From positions 124,001-188,000 of the forward strand of contig NZ_BMNK01000003.1 of assembly GCF_014646515.1 (NCBI RefSeq): a stretch of 64,000 nt of DNA, given 5' to 3'. The number at the start of each line of letters is the position of its first letter. The first letter of the stretch is position 1. Both the position numbers and the translations under genes were made by a program. The notes below the pieces were generated by a model. It did no database searches. It was not told the origin of the DNA and worked only from the letters and a program-made list of their open reading frames with translations. Positions 37,818 through 46,147 of this stretch are shown here, piece after piece. Source of the stretch: Nonomuraea glycinis. GTDB taxonomy: Bacteria; Actinomycetota; Actinomycetes; Streptosporangiales; Streptosporangiaceae.

Positions 37818-37889
37818 AGCAGACTCCTTCTTCCGGGGACCAGGGTTCCCCAGAGATCAGGTGTCCACCAAACCGGGCCAACTCCAAAA

Positions 37890-37929
37890 CCGCTACGCAT
37901 CCGCCCTACAGCAGACGGATGCGTAGCGG
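37890..37929. terminator. Terminator of the large secreted-protein gene
   Basis: A perfect 14-base stem, CCGCTACGCATCCG with CGGATGCGTAGCGG, has a 12-base loop. It lies 45 bases after the stop of the large minus-strand gene and 3 bases from the IS3 end, so the IS inserted immediately beyond it. Confidence 0.8.
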
Positions 37930-37973
37930 TCCCGACGTGACTCTTCAGGTGTCATCAGTCGGCGAGCAAGAGG

Positions 37974-40900
37974 CTACAAAGGCATCCTGCCCTGTACAGA
38001 ATTCGACTGCGTCTTCTCTGGCTGCTGCCAAATATTCGTCGGCACCAGGTGCCACCTGAAGAGATCCGTTCGATCTGCCGGAAAGTCATCGAGCGGGGCG
38101 ATGAGGCGGGGCGGGCCGAAATTCCAGTCCCACGGCCAGTGACGGCGGGCGCCCTCGGTCACGTTGTACTCGTAGACCTTGTAACCCACGTCGAGTCCGA
38201 CGTGGCTCCAGGTCAGGTCCACCCATCCCCACGCCCCGTCGCGGACCGTCGCTGCTAGATCGGTGGGTGCAGCGATATAGGGGCACCCGACGTGGTTGTT
38301 TGCCTTGTCAGCGTCGCTTTGATAGGCCCAAGAATTGTAGTATCCTTTATCTTCCTGAAGAGCATTCCTTTGCGCGATAACGGCAGCGGACTGGCCTGGA
38401 GGTATGCCGTCTTGAGCGAACTTCGAGGGAAAGGGCGTATATCTGGCTCCGCGCATCTCTCGGTCATCGCTCCGGTAGGCGGCTGTCGTTGGCACGACGC
38501 CTGAGGCTTCGAGAGGAGCCACGGCGGTTGTCGCTGCGCTCGGATCAAAACCTCTCTTTGGGATGTTCACAAACCTGGCCCTGTAGATCGACGGCTCGTA
38601 ATCATTTTCGGCACGACAGCCCAGGGTCACTCCGGTGGAGTTCACGTTGTACGAGACAACGACGGTGTCGCTTTCTGAAGAAAGACCTTCATGCAAGTGA
38701 AGATCGTAGACTATCTTGAAATCTGGCGCCTTCTGGATCTGATCGGGTAGGCTGTACAGCTTTACCCTTGCCGTCGTGAAACCGTAGCGAGAGGTAGATG
38801 GGTAGGCCACTACCTCGTGAGAAGTCGGATCCAGTGTTACGATCCAGTGTCTGCCGTTGAGGGTCACGACGCTGTACATAGCATCTGTGTAGCCGGTGCC
38901 CAGGGGAACTGCTTTAGTCTGGCCGGTAGCTCCTCCATCCGCGGACCATTTGCCGCCGCCGACATAGAAGCGCCAGGAATTGAAGTCGACAAGGTTGGCC
39001 TGCAGCACTCGTGCTAGGAATGGCTTCTTGCGGAAGTTGGCATCAACCACGCCCCAGCCGTAGATGTAGGTGAATCCGTCCGGAGCGTCGATCACGGCAT
39101 CGCCCCACACCAGAGGGTTGTCGGTGCCGTAATAGCTGAATGCTGGGAGATCCTGCGGGGTTACGTTGACGTTGCTGGAGTTCTCCAGGCTTGATAGAGG
39201 GATCGTCGCAATGCTGGTGTTCCTGAAGGCTTGGCCTGACCCCTTAAGGTAGAACCATACGACGTTGTTGCCGGACACCTTGCCGGTCGCGCTCCAGTAA
39301 AACTCATCGCTCCTGTCGGGCCCGGTGGTGTTACTCCGTATCGGAGTCCACGCATATCGCTGCTCGATGGGAATAGAAGTGTCTCTCTCTTTACAGGTAT
39401 TTCCTCCAGTGACGGTCTTGAGACTGGCGGTCGCCGGGTTCGTGCCCTGCTGCACGACGATGGAATTATGAAGCATGCTGCGGTCGAAAGTGGGGCGGAA
39501 CACTGAATCGCCGAGGAAGGTGTCGGAGAAGAACCATGCACGATTCCCGCTGGGTAGTACGACCGACTGTGTGCCGTCCCCGCCACCCCAGTTCGCGCAC
39601 ATGTTCGCGTAGCCCTTGCGATCGGCGTGTCTCGCCCACATAGTGTTGAGCGCGACGTTCGGACCGGCGGGAGGCGTAACAGTACTGCTGGTAAGAGAGG
39701 CTTGCCAGGTGACTGGCTGAGCCACGCCGATCGGCTGCGTCGCGTTGACGTCAACATCAGTCCGAGCCACGATCAGCGTCGCAACTTCGCCGGCTGTGAC
39801 AGAGACTGAAAGGTCTTTGACACGGTCATTCCCGACAGCATCTGCTCTTGCCCAGCGGAGTGGTTGACGGCCGGAGAGGGAATTCCAAACCACCAGGAGA
39901 TAACGGAACTCTACACCGGTTGATTGATCGGGAGCCTCCACATGAATTTTGAGCTGACCTTGCCCACTAGCGGGCGGCGTGAATTCGAAATAAGAAGATC
40001 CGCCCGGGAATATCCACTGTCCGATATCGTTTGGCGCCCAGCTGAACGAGCCGCCCCACGGAAGGTTCTGCGGTGATACTTCTTTGGCACGAGCCGGCCG
40101 AGAACCCATTCCTGCAACGATGCTTCGCCATCGGCTGACGGTGTCCGGATCAGCATAACCGTCACCGGCCCCGAGGAAGTCACTGAGTGTGCCAGAGTCG
40201 ACCGTCAGGCGGTAGTTCGCCACAGCGAAACCGAAGAGCTCATTCGATAAATTCTTCCCGTACCCCTCCAGCACTTGTGCAATGGCTTCGATGGGCCACT
40301 GATCATCCATTTCCTGCCATGTCCGCAGCACAAAATTCTGATCGGTGCGTTCGGTCAGGTATGACGCAACTATGAAGGCGCCGTACTGCCGCTCGCCCCC
40401 GAGGCCATCTGAGGCGTTGACTGCATGCTGTGGATGCCTTAAAAACGCGTCCAACGACCGCGCATATGCCTCGGCGCCCAAGGCCGTCGGTGCTGTGTTC
40501 AGGTACACCTTATGCACTGCCCACTCTGCGGTGGCTTCCATCCACCAGTTGATGGCGCTTATGGCGGTGGTGAAGTGGAGGAACGACATATAGTGATACT
40601 GGAATGCATGAAATAGCTCATGCCGCGGAAGGTAGGTGTACCATCCGTTGCCGCCGATATCCCCGGGATCCGGAGGAAGGAGTATTACCGGCCCTCCATC
40701 AACCACATCTCCCGTAGGGAAGGTGATTCCAGGGTTATTATTCGTAGAAACTCCGATATATATCGATATGTCATCTCCGGTCACGTTGAATCCCCATGAC
40801 CGGTACTGGGTGAATGCCGTCGTGGTGGATGTCGACATTCGGTCTATGGCGTCAGGGATCTGGTTACCGTCTAGATCGGTCGCCGGGACGCCGTCGTCAT

Positions 40901-41528
40901 ATACCCGGCAGCCGGTATGGCATTCCTCGTGGTAGCTGACGCCATCAATGTTGTAGTAGATATTTATCGGCGGCGTGGTCTGTATCGTTTGCCTGCAGTC
41001 GAAGTAGTACAGTAAGAATGCGTAGGAGTCGGCACACTCCGACCATGCGGCGACAGAGGTGCTCCCCGAGGATGGGGGCTGTTTTCTAGGGCTAAGGGCT
41101 TGTTTCAGCCAGGCGCGAGTTTCGGGACTAGCTTGGTCGGCGAGTGATAGAGCATAACCCAGCGCCAAGCCCGTACTCTCCGACATGCCGCCGGTCGAAC
41201 GGAGCTTTGCCGGCAAGCTGTCGGGCTTGGAGATCCGTTCCACTGAAAGCCGCACGTAGTCGTCGAGCGATATTTCTTTACGCTCCCATGCTTGGGACAG
41301 CTTGTCGTCCTCACCGAAATCTGGACGGCTGTGCGCGTTCAGCCTTGGACCTTGGCTCATTTTTTTTCGGTCCGCTCGCTGGTAGGGAGCGGGCAAGCTT
41401 GCCGAGGTCGCGGAAGAGGAGCCCTGCTTTGCTGATGCGGTTCCTTCGAGAATAATGGTACCGGTAATCAGCCCGATAGTCACTGCCAGGTATGCGGCGA
41501 TCCACCTTCGTAGCGCCGTGATGCTCAT
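37974..41528 (-). CDS. Large secreted metalloprotease-like protein with beta-propeller and Fn3-like C-terminus
   Basis: A 1184-residue exported protein. The ATG at 41528 gives a signal peptide (hydrophobic residues about 11-28, then GTASA). A domain near residues 200-480 holds the zinc motif RHELFH (His303, Glu304, His307) and, 24 residues on, WWMEATAEW, which fits a gluzincin-type third ligand. Residues about 650-1080 resemble DUF4185/DUF5005-type five-bladed propellers (NWGGGDGTQSVVLPSGNRAW, FSDTFLGDS). The end looks Fn3-like. Codon use is less GC-rich than in flanking genes. It is divergent from a lipoprotein gene. No close characterised relative is known to me. Confidence 0.7.
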   Translation of the reverse strand: MSITALRRWIAAYLAVTIGLITGTIILEGTASAKQGSSSATSASLPAPYQRADRKKMSQGPRLNAHSRPDFGEDDKLSQAWERKEISLDDYVRLSVERISKPDSLPAKLRSTGGMSESTGLALGYALSLADQASPETRAWLKQALSPRKQPPSSGSTSVAAWSECADSYAFLLYYFDCRQTIQTTPPINIYYNIDGVSYHEECHTGCRVYDDGVPATDLDGNQIPDAIDRMSTSTTTAFTQYRSWGFNVTGDDISIYIGVSTNNNPGITFPTGDVVDGGPVILLPPDPGDIGGNGWYTYLPRHELFHAFQYHYMSFLHFTTAISAINWWMEATAEWAVHKVYLNTAPTALGAEAYARSLDAFLRHPQHAVNASDGLGGERQYGAFIVASYLTERTDQNFVLRTWQEMDDQWPIEAIAQVLEGYGKNLSNELFGFAVANYRLTVDSGTLSDFLGAGDGYADPDTVSRWRSIVAGMGSRPARAKEVSPQNLPWGGSFSWAPNDIGQWIFPGGSSYFEFTPPASGQGQLKIHVEAPDQSTGVEFRYLLVVWNSLSGRQPLRWARADAVGNDRVKDLSVSVTAGEVATLIVARTDVDVNATQPIGVAQPVTWQASLTSSTVTPPAGPNVALNTMWARHADRKGYANMCANWGGGDGTQSVVLPSGNRAWFFSDTFLGDSVFRPTFDRSMLHNSIVVQQGTNPATASLKTVTGGNTCKERDTSIPIEQRYAWTPIRSNTTGPDRSDEFYWSATGKVSGNNVVWFYLKGSGQAFRNTSIATIPLSSLENSSNVNVTPQDLPAFSYYGTDNPLVWGDAVIDAPDGFTYIYGWGVVDANFRKKPFLARVLQANLVDFNSWRFYVGGGKWSADGGATGQTKAVPLGTGYTDAMYSVVTLNGRHWIVTLDPTSHEVVAYPSTSRYGFTTARVKLYSLPDQIQKAPDFKIVYDLHLHEGLSSESDTVVVSYNVNSTGVTLGCRAENDYEPSIYRARFVNIPKRGFDPSAATTAVAPLEASGVVPTTAAYRSDDREMRGARYTPFPSKFAQDGIPPGQSAAVIAQRNALQEDKGYYNSWAYQSDADKANNHVGCPYIAAPTDLAATVRDGAWGWVDLTWSHVGLDVGYKVYEYNVTEGARRHWPWDWNFGPPRLIAPLDDFPADRTDLFRWHLVPTNIWQQPEKTQSNSVQGRMPL

Positions 41529-41584
41529 ACGCCCAGGCCCTTTCTTACATAGTGAGATGATCTCTACAGGTAACGGAGGCAGCA

Positions 41585-41613
41585 TTGATAGAATTTTGCG
41601 CTGGTGTTACAAT
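41585..41613 (+). promoter_or_regulatory. Consensus-like promoter of the first small lipoprotein gene
   Basis: TTGATA and TACAAT are separated by exactly 17 bases, one of the best vegetative-type promoters in the window. The expected transcript start near 41620 lies about 30 bases before the GTG start. It lies in the divergent gap with the large protease gene. Confidence 0.7.
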
Positions 41614-41648
41614 CGTGGCATATGGTGACGCCCTATTGAGGGGGCTGG

Positions 41649-41963
41649 GTGAAGAATCGACGAGCCGGTACTATCGCCGCTTTAGCTGCTGGCTTGTGGT
41701 GCGTACTCGGGTGTCAGCCACAAGTCGACAGAGAACTCATCGTGTCCAACGCGACGGAGGAGCCTGTTGTTGTTGTATGGGCGAAGAACGGCGTTCCCAG
41801 GGCGACAATTCCACCACGGGATAGGGCTAACTTGGGTTCATTTCTGGAGTATTGCGACACGCCGGATAGGAATGTGGTCCTGGAAGCCAAGACTTCAGAC
41901 GGAAAGGTCCACTCTCTGAAGCCGCCAATATGCGAAGGGACAGTGTGGACCATCCGTCCGTAA
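41649..41963 (+). CDS. Small lipoprotein, island family copy 1
   Basis: A 104-residue lipoprotein with signal GTIAALAAGLWCVLGC (lipid-modified Cys22). The mature part has the pattern SNATEEPVVVVW, a central Cys in FLEYCD, and an end PPICEGTVWTI. The same pattern, in the same order, occurs in the lipoprotein at 42886, so they are related. GTG start behind GAGGGGGC. I do not recognise the function; exposure on the cell surface next to a bacteriocin gene would fit an immunity role, but that is speculation. Confidence 0.7.
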   Translation: MKNRRAGTIAALAAGLWCVLGCQPQVDRELIVSNATEEPVVVVWAKNGVPRATIPPRDRANLGSFLEYCDTPDRNVVLEAKTSDGKVHSLKPPICEGTVWTIRP

Positions 41964-42885
41964 GGAATGCGGGCCGCGCCACGCGACCGGCCATTGGCGA
42001 TATCTTCTGGGTGGTCGTGACATGCGCCATGGTGAGCGAACGGGAAATAGCTTCGACGAATGGTGCGATGAGATCGGCAAACACTGCGAAAACGACGTGA
42101 CTCTTCCGCACGACGGGTCCTCTCCGTGGCTCGGTCGTGAGCAGCGGTCATGGGACCCAAGGGACTGTTTGGCGCAGACCCACCATGATCACTCTGAAGC
42201 GCCATCATCTTCACATGGATGACACGGAAGATCCAGAACCCATATAGGGAAACTTCGCTTTCCTGTTTCCATTTCAAGATCTTTACGAGCGGCGGCTTGC
42301 AAGTCACGCCCGTTCCAGGTGCCCTCAGGCGATGGTTGACGCCCGGTCGGGGCGGACAGCCTGCACAGATATACGCTTCGCATCCGAAAAGCTACAGTCC
42401 ATCACCGGAATATCCCCCTTGCAAATTCTCTTGCCGTCACACAGAATGACGGTCGGCAGTCAAGATCACTAGCAAAGAGAGGCCATGGGTATCGTCTTAT
42501 CTGGCCGAAAGTCCCCCACGTGACCGTGCCTTCACCGGTACGTGCGCCCGCTCTTGTCCGTGGCTACCCCAGGTCATCGATCTATCGTCGGCCGCTATCG
42601 CCGTGGCGATCTCTGCTGCCGTTGTCCTTGCCGCGAGGATGCAGTCCCCTGACCGACCGTCATCCCCTTGCCTTCAAGCTTTACTGGCATCAAGGCGGTG
42701 AAGGCGGACCAACCCAGTGAGAAATTAAGCGGCGATCGGGCCTAGCTTCTGCACACCAGCCAATAAGACTTCCCAAAGGCAGATATAAGTCGAACCTGGC
42801 CGCCACTTCCGACGAGTGGAATCCTTCGCAAACTCTTTGCACTTCTGGAGAAATTACCTCCAGAATGACGAATGGAGGGATGGAC
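41964..42885. other. Long stretch without a supported gene, with a lipoprotein-like remnant
   Basis: Short open frames occur on both strands but none has both a ribosome site and recognisable protein. Near 42660-42720 the sequence AAGCTTTACTGGCA differs at one position from the lipoprotein at 42886 (43014-43027). It translates as FKLYWHQGGEGGPT, resembling VRLYWHSGKPDPT there. The stretch may hold decayed copies of the lipoprotein family. Confidence 0.45.
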
Positions 42886-43218
42886 ATGTTCACGGCAAGG
42901 ACACCTATCATTCCAACGATACTTATATTGGCGTCCGCTGGCCTAACAGGGTGCTCGCCCGCACCAGGAAGCAACGAGTTCCTCCATGTATATAACGATA
43001 CCTCTGAACCCGTCAGGCTTTACTGGCACTCTGGGAAACCCGACCCAACCGCCACCCCCTATCAAACTATAGAGCCAGGGAAGATGGCAGACACCGGCAT
43101 TGACAAAAAATGCCCCGCAGGCGTTGCAATAGCTGCCATAACTGAAAGTGGCGTCAAATATAAATACGGGCCACCCGTATGCGCCGATGCCACCTGGCGG
43201 ATCGGCAAGAAGGAGTGA
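42886..43218 (+). CDS. Small lipoprotein, island family copy 2
   Basis: A 110-residue lipoprotein. The ATG at 42886 is chosen because GGAGGG lies six bases upstream; it gives the signal IPTILILASAGLTGC (Cys23). The mature part YNDTSEPVRLYWHSGKPDPT, a single Cys in DKKCPAG and the end PPVCADATWRI match the lipoprotein at 41649. AT-richer than genes outside the island. Function unknown. Confidence 0.72.
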   Translation: MFTARTPIIPTILILASAGLTGCSPAPGSNEFLHVYNDTSEPVRLYWHSGKPDPTATPYQTIEPGKMADTGIDKKCPAGVAIAAITESGVKYKYGPPVCADATWRIGKKE

Positions 43219-43434
43219 CCGGAAATCTGTAGCGCACACACTTGACTCGACTGAAGGGTCGCACGTGCATTCTAGTGATCAAACACAGCGTCTACGTCGA
43301 CTCTTTATCTAGATATCCTATCGCGCGTAGCTGAAATCCGATAGCGTCAAGCCTAAAACGGACACTATGTATATTACCTGGCTTGCTATAGCGCCTATTG
43401 CTTTATAGATCACAACCCGTTGACAGGAGACTTT

Positions 43435-44445
43435 ATGTCACACGAACCTCACGTTCACTGGATTCTCGCATTTGACGCATCATGCGGCCAATGCACTGAA
43501 ATAGCAGAGCGCGTAAAGCGGCTCGGCGGGCACCGAATCGACGTACTGCCGTTATCTAGCGCAGCCGTCGTCGAGTGGCGAGCCCGTGCACTTGGGGAGT
43601 CTGCACCATGGGCACCGACCCTAATCAGGGTCGAGCACGAGAAGGTTAGGGCGTGGACAGGTACGCCAATGGCCATCAGGCTCGCGGCTCGGCTGGGGAT
43701 TAAGGGAAGCTACCGTCTTCTCAATGTTCTCGTCGAATCTCGGAAGGGACAGGAAGATAGTCAGGACTCTCGAGGAAGGAGGCGTTTTCTTAAGCTCGCC
43801 GGCCTGAGTGCGGCTGCAGCCGTGATCGTCGGGAGGGCTTCTCCGGCGTTTGCTGATCCGAAGCCTTCCCCTGCCCAACAGTGGGTACAAGCTAATAGGG
43901 CTAATCTTCCGACCACCTACGAAGCATTCAGTAAGCACGATCTTGCTTATCGGCGAGCAATCTTCGCCGAGCTACCCGCAAAGACTCGAAGTAATCTTTG
44001 GGTGGCTCATGTTAAGAGATATCGTGCAGCACACCCTCACCTTAATGAGGAACAGCGTGCGATTGTCGAAGATACTCTGGCTCTCTTCAGCGACCACTCG
44101 ATCTTTGAAGGAAAGCCCACCCCTGAGACGAGTGCTAGGATGGTGCCACTGATTGAACGGGCTGTGAACGCGCTTGGAGCTGTCGAGGCATACTCACTGA
44201 CTGCGGACCTGGGCCCCTCATCAAGCCTTACTCCGAAACCGCAGGAAGAGTCTGCCACGGCAGCGCTGGCCAACTGCTATTGCCATGCCCAATCTTCCGA
44301 CAACTATTGTTCGCGCTACGGAGGCGGATACTCGTGCTGGTACGGGGGGTGCGCGACCAGCTCGCCGGGGTGTGGAGGCGGATGGATCTGGGAGTGTAAT
44401 GGGATGTGCTGCGTTAACACAACGCAAGGTCCACTCTGTGCCTAG
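43435..44445 (+). CDS. Fulvocin C-like bacteriocin precursor with thioredoxin-like and Tat segments
   Basis: A 336-residue protein in three parts. Residues 1-100 form a thioredoxin-like domain with a CGQC redox motif (Cys17, Cys20) in ILAFDASCGQC. Residues 113-140 are a twin-arginine signal placed internally (GRRRFLK, then a hydrophobic stretch ending AFA before Asp141). After a helical spacer, residues 279-336 carry ten Cys (ANCYCHAQ through MCC and PLC). The tail resembles fulvocin C of Myxococcus fulvus as I recall it, notably the ANC-C start, PGCG-GW and CNG. AGGAGA precedes the ATG. The TAG stop lies in the CTAG used by an IS1380-type insertion. Confidence 0.78.
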   Translation: MSHEPHVHWILAFDASCGQCTEIAERVKRLGGHRIDVLPLSSAAVVEWRARALGESAPWAPTLIRVEHEKVRAWTGTPMAIRLAARLGIKGSYRLLNVLVESRKGQEDSQDSRGRRRFLKLAGLSAAAAVIVGRASPAFADPKPSPAQQWVQANRANLPTTYEAFSKHDLAYRRAIFAELPAKTRSNLWVAHVKRYRAAHPHLNEEQRAIVEDTLALFSDHSIFEGKPTPETSARMVPLIERAVNALGAVEAYSLTADLGPSSSLTPKPQEESATAALANCYCHAQSSDNYCSRYGGGYSCWYGGCATSSPGCGGGWIWECNGMCCVNTTQGPLCA

Positions 44446-46108
44446 CCTCGATCTTTCGTGATCAAGGTGTGGTCGGCTGAGCGGTTCGGCTGAAGGTTGA
44501 ATTGCGTGCTGTGGTCAGCATGCTGGCCCGGCTGTCGCGTCGGGTGGGCGGGGTTCCACGGGCCCGCGGGTGTTCCCTTTCTTGGTCGCAGGGGCAGCTT
44601 GTGGCTGGTCAGGTCGGGGCCGGCAGGGCTTGCAGGCGGGTCAGGGCGGTGAGGATGTCGCGGGCCCAGGGCCATCGGGCGGCGATGCGCAGGCGCAGGC
44701 GGCGACCACCGCGCACCAGCCGTCCGGCCACCGCGAACAGTCGCAGGCGCAGGCGTTTGGGCTCGTAGGTGCGGGCGGCGGTGCCGGCCAGGGCGAGCAG
44801 TTGCATCCAGGCCAGGAGTTCGCAGGCCAGCGCGACGAGTTCGCACCAGATCTGGTTGCGGGTGAAGTGGTGCAGCGGCAGATTCCGCAGGCCGGTGTCC
44901 TTGGCGCAGCGGATGCGGTCTTCGGCGCGGGCGCGGCGGCGGTGGCGTAGTTCCAGGTCGGCGAGCTGGCCTTGCTTGGTGTTGGTGACGAAGCAGGTGA
45001 CGCGGTTGCCATCGACGTCGGTGAAGCGCAGTTGGGCGCCGGGGTGCGGGCGTTCCTTGCGGGCGATGACCCGCATCCCTTTCGGCCAGCCGGTCAGGTC
45101 CAGCAGCCCGGTCAGTTCGGCGACCCAGGCGCCGGGCCGGACCTGCCGGTCGGCGTCGTAGGCGGGGGTCCACGCGCTCTTGGGCAGGCGCAAGACGGCC
45201 TGCTGCACCTGCTCAGTCAGGGTGAACCCGATGGAGTACGACAATCGGCGGCCTGGCTTGGCCAGCCAGGTGAGGAACTCGTGGGTGCCGCCGCCGGAGT
45301 CGGTGCGGATCAGCACCTGCCGGCGGCGGTGTTTGGGGAGCTGGGCCAGGGCCAGGCGGGTGGCTTCGATGTGGTCGGCGGCGGTGTTGGAGCCGGCGTT
45401 GCCCGCCCTGAGCACGATGGCCAGCGGTTCACCGGAGCCTTGCGGGCCGTGGTCGGCGAAGACCGTCATCGGGTGGAAGCCGAAGGTGTGCTTCCAGGTC
45501 GGTGCGGCGTGTTCTTTGTCGGAGTGGGCGATGACGATGGTGGCGTCGAGGTCGAGGGGGATCAGCTCGCCGTCACTGCCCGGTGCCCTCGTTCCGGCTA
45601 GGTCCCAGGCACGTTCGCGGGCCAGGGCTCGCGCCGTGCGCAGGGCGTTGAGCGCCTTGGCCTCATCGCGGGCGAGCCGGTCGATCAGCCGGGAGACGGT
45701 CGGGTCGGAGGCGACGGGACCGAACAGGTCGGGCTGGGCTCGCAGCACGGCGATATCGGCCAGGCAGTCCCCGCCCAGGGCGAGGCTGACGGCCAGGTCG
45801 GCCACGATCTTGCCGGGGTCGTGCACCGCGCGCTCAGGCCGCCAGCGCTCCAGCTGCGCGGACAGAACCCGGTCCAGGCCGGTGACACGCAGCGTATGCA
45901 GGAGCAGCAGGGCACCCGCGTGGGAGAGGAGCCCGGCAGCGTCAGCCGATGCGGTGATCTTGCCGCGCGAAGCGATACTCTTCACTTGGAAAGTGCCTTC
46001 TGATCTGGTGTGGACAGGACTCTCGACAAGCCCCATCCTCCCAGCTCAAAGGCACTTTTCTTATGTGAACGATCAGACCTCACGAAAATTCACGGTGAAA
46101 GCCCGAGG
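44446..46108 (-). mobile_element. IS1380-family insertion sequence
   Basis: The element is 1663 bases long and flanked by CTAG at 44442-44445 and 46109-46112. Its ends are imperfect inverted repeats (CCTCGATCTTTC at the left, CCTCGGGCTTTC read inward at the right, 10 of 12 matching). It encodes one transposase. It inserted into the stop codon of the bacteriocin gene, which is retained through the target duplication. Confidence 0.85.
44609..45985 (-). CDS. IS1380-family transposase
   Basis: A 458-residue DDE transposase from the GTG at 45985 (VKSIASRGKITASADAAG is the usual family start); an ATG at 46036 would add 17 residues. Acidic residues lie in PLDLDATIVIAHSDKEHAAP, VLIRTDSGGGTHEFL and the later region with RAEDRIRCAKDTGLRNLPLH, consistent with the family. 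No frameshift is seen, so the element may be active. Confidence 0.9.
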   Translation of the reverse strand: MKSIASRGKITASADAAGLLSHAGALLLLHTLRVTGLDRVLSAQLERWRPERAVHDPGKIVADLAVSLALGGDCLADIAVLRAQPDLFGPVASDPTVSRLIDRLARDEAKALNALRTARALARERAWDLAGTRAPGSDGELIPLDLDATIVIAHSDKEHAAPTWKHTFGFHPMTVFADHGPQGSGEPLAIVLRAGNAGSNTAADHIEATRLALAQLPKHRRRQVLIRTDSGGGTHEFLTWLAKPGRRLSYSIGFTLTEQVQQAVLRLPKSAWTPAYDADRQVRPGAWVAELTGLLDLTGWPKGMRVIARKERPHPGAQLRFTDVDGNRVTCFVTNTKQGQLADLELRHRRRARAEDRIRCAKDTGLRNLPLHHFTRNQIWCELVALACELLAWMQLLALAGTAARTYEPKRLRLRLFAVAGRLVRGGRRLRLRIAARWPWARDILTALTRLQALPAPT

Positions 46109-46147
46109 CTAGTACTACAGTCATACTTTGTGATTTAAGCTGAAGTC

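Larger units (their letters stand above)
35855..37886 (-). mobile_element. Composite remnant: truncated IS701-family element joined to truncated IS3-family element
   Basis: The left end at 35855 (TACTCCAGTGACACTT) follows a CTAG and matches the IS701-type end of the intact copy at 46113 (TACTACAG). The right end at about 37886 (read inward TGGAGTTGGCCCGGTTTGG) is an IS3-type end. The IS701 part lacks its 5' third and the IS3 part lacks its 3' half. They meet near 36984, which implies a deletion removed one end of each. Both transposases are dead. Confidence 0.75.

Noticed and set aside
41714..42307. Minus-strand open frame opposite the first island lipoprotein
   Set aside because: No ribosome site or recognisable sequence, and the plus-strand gene has a lipobox and consensus promoter.
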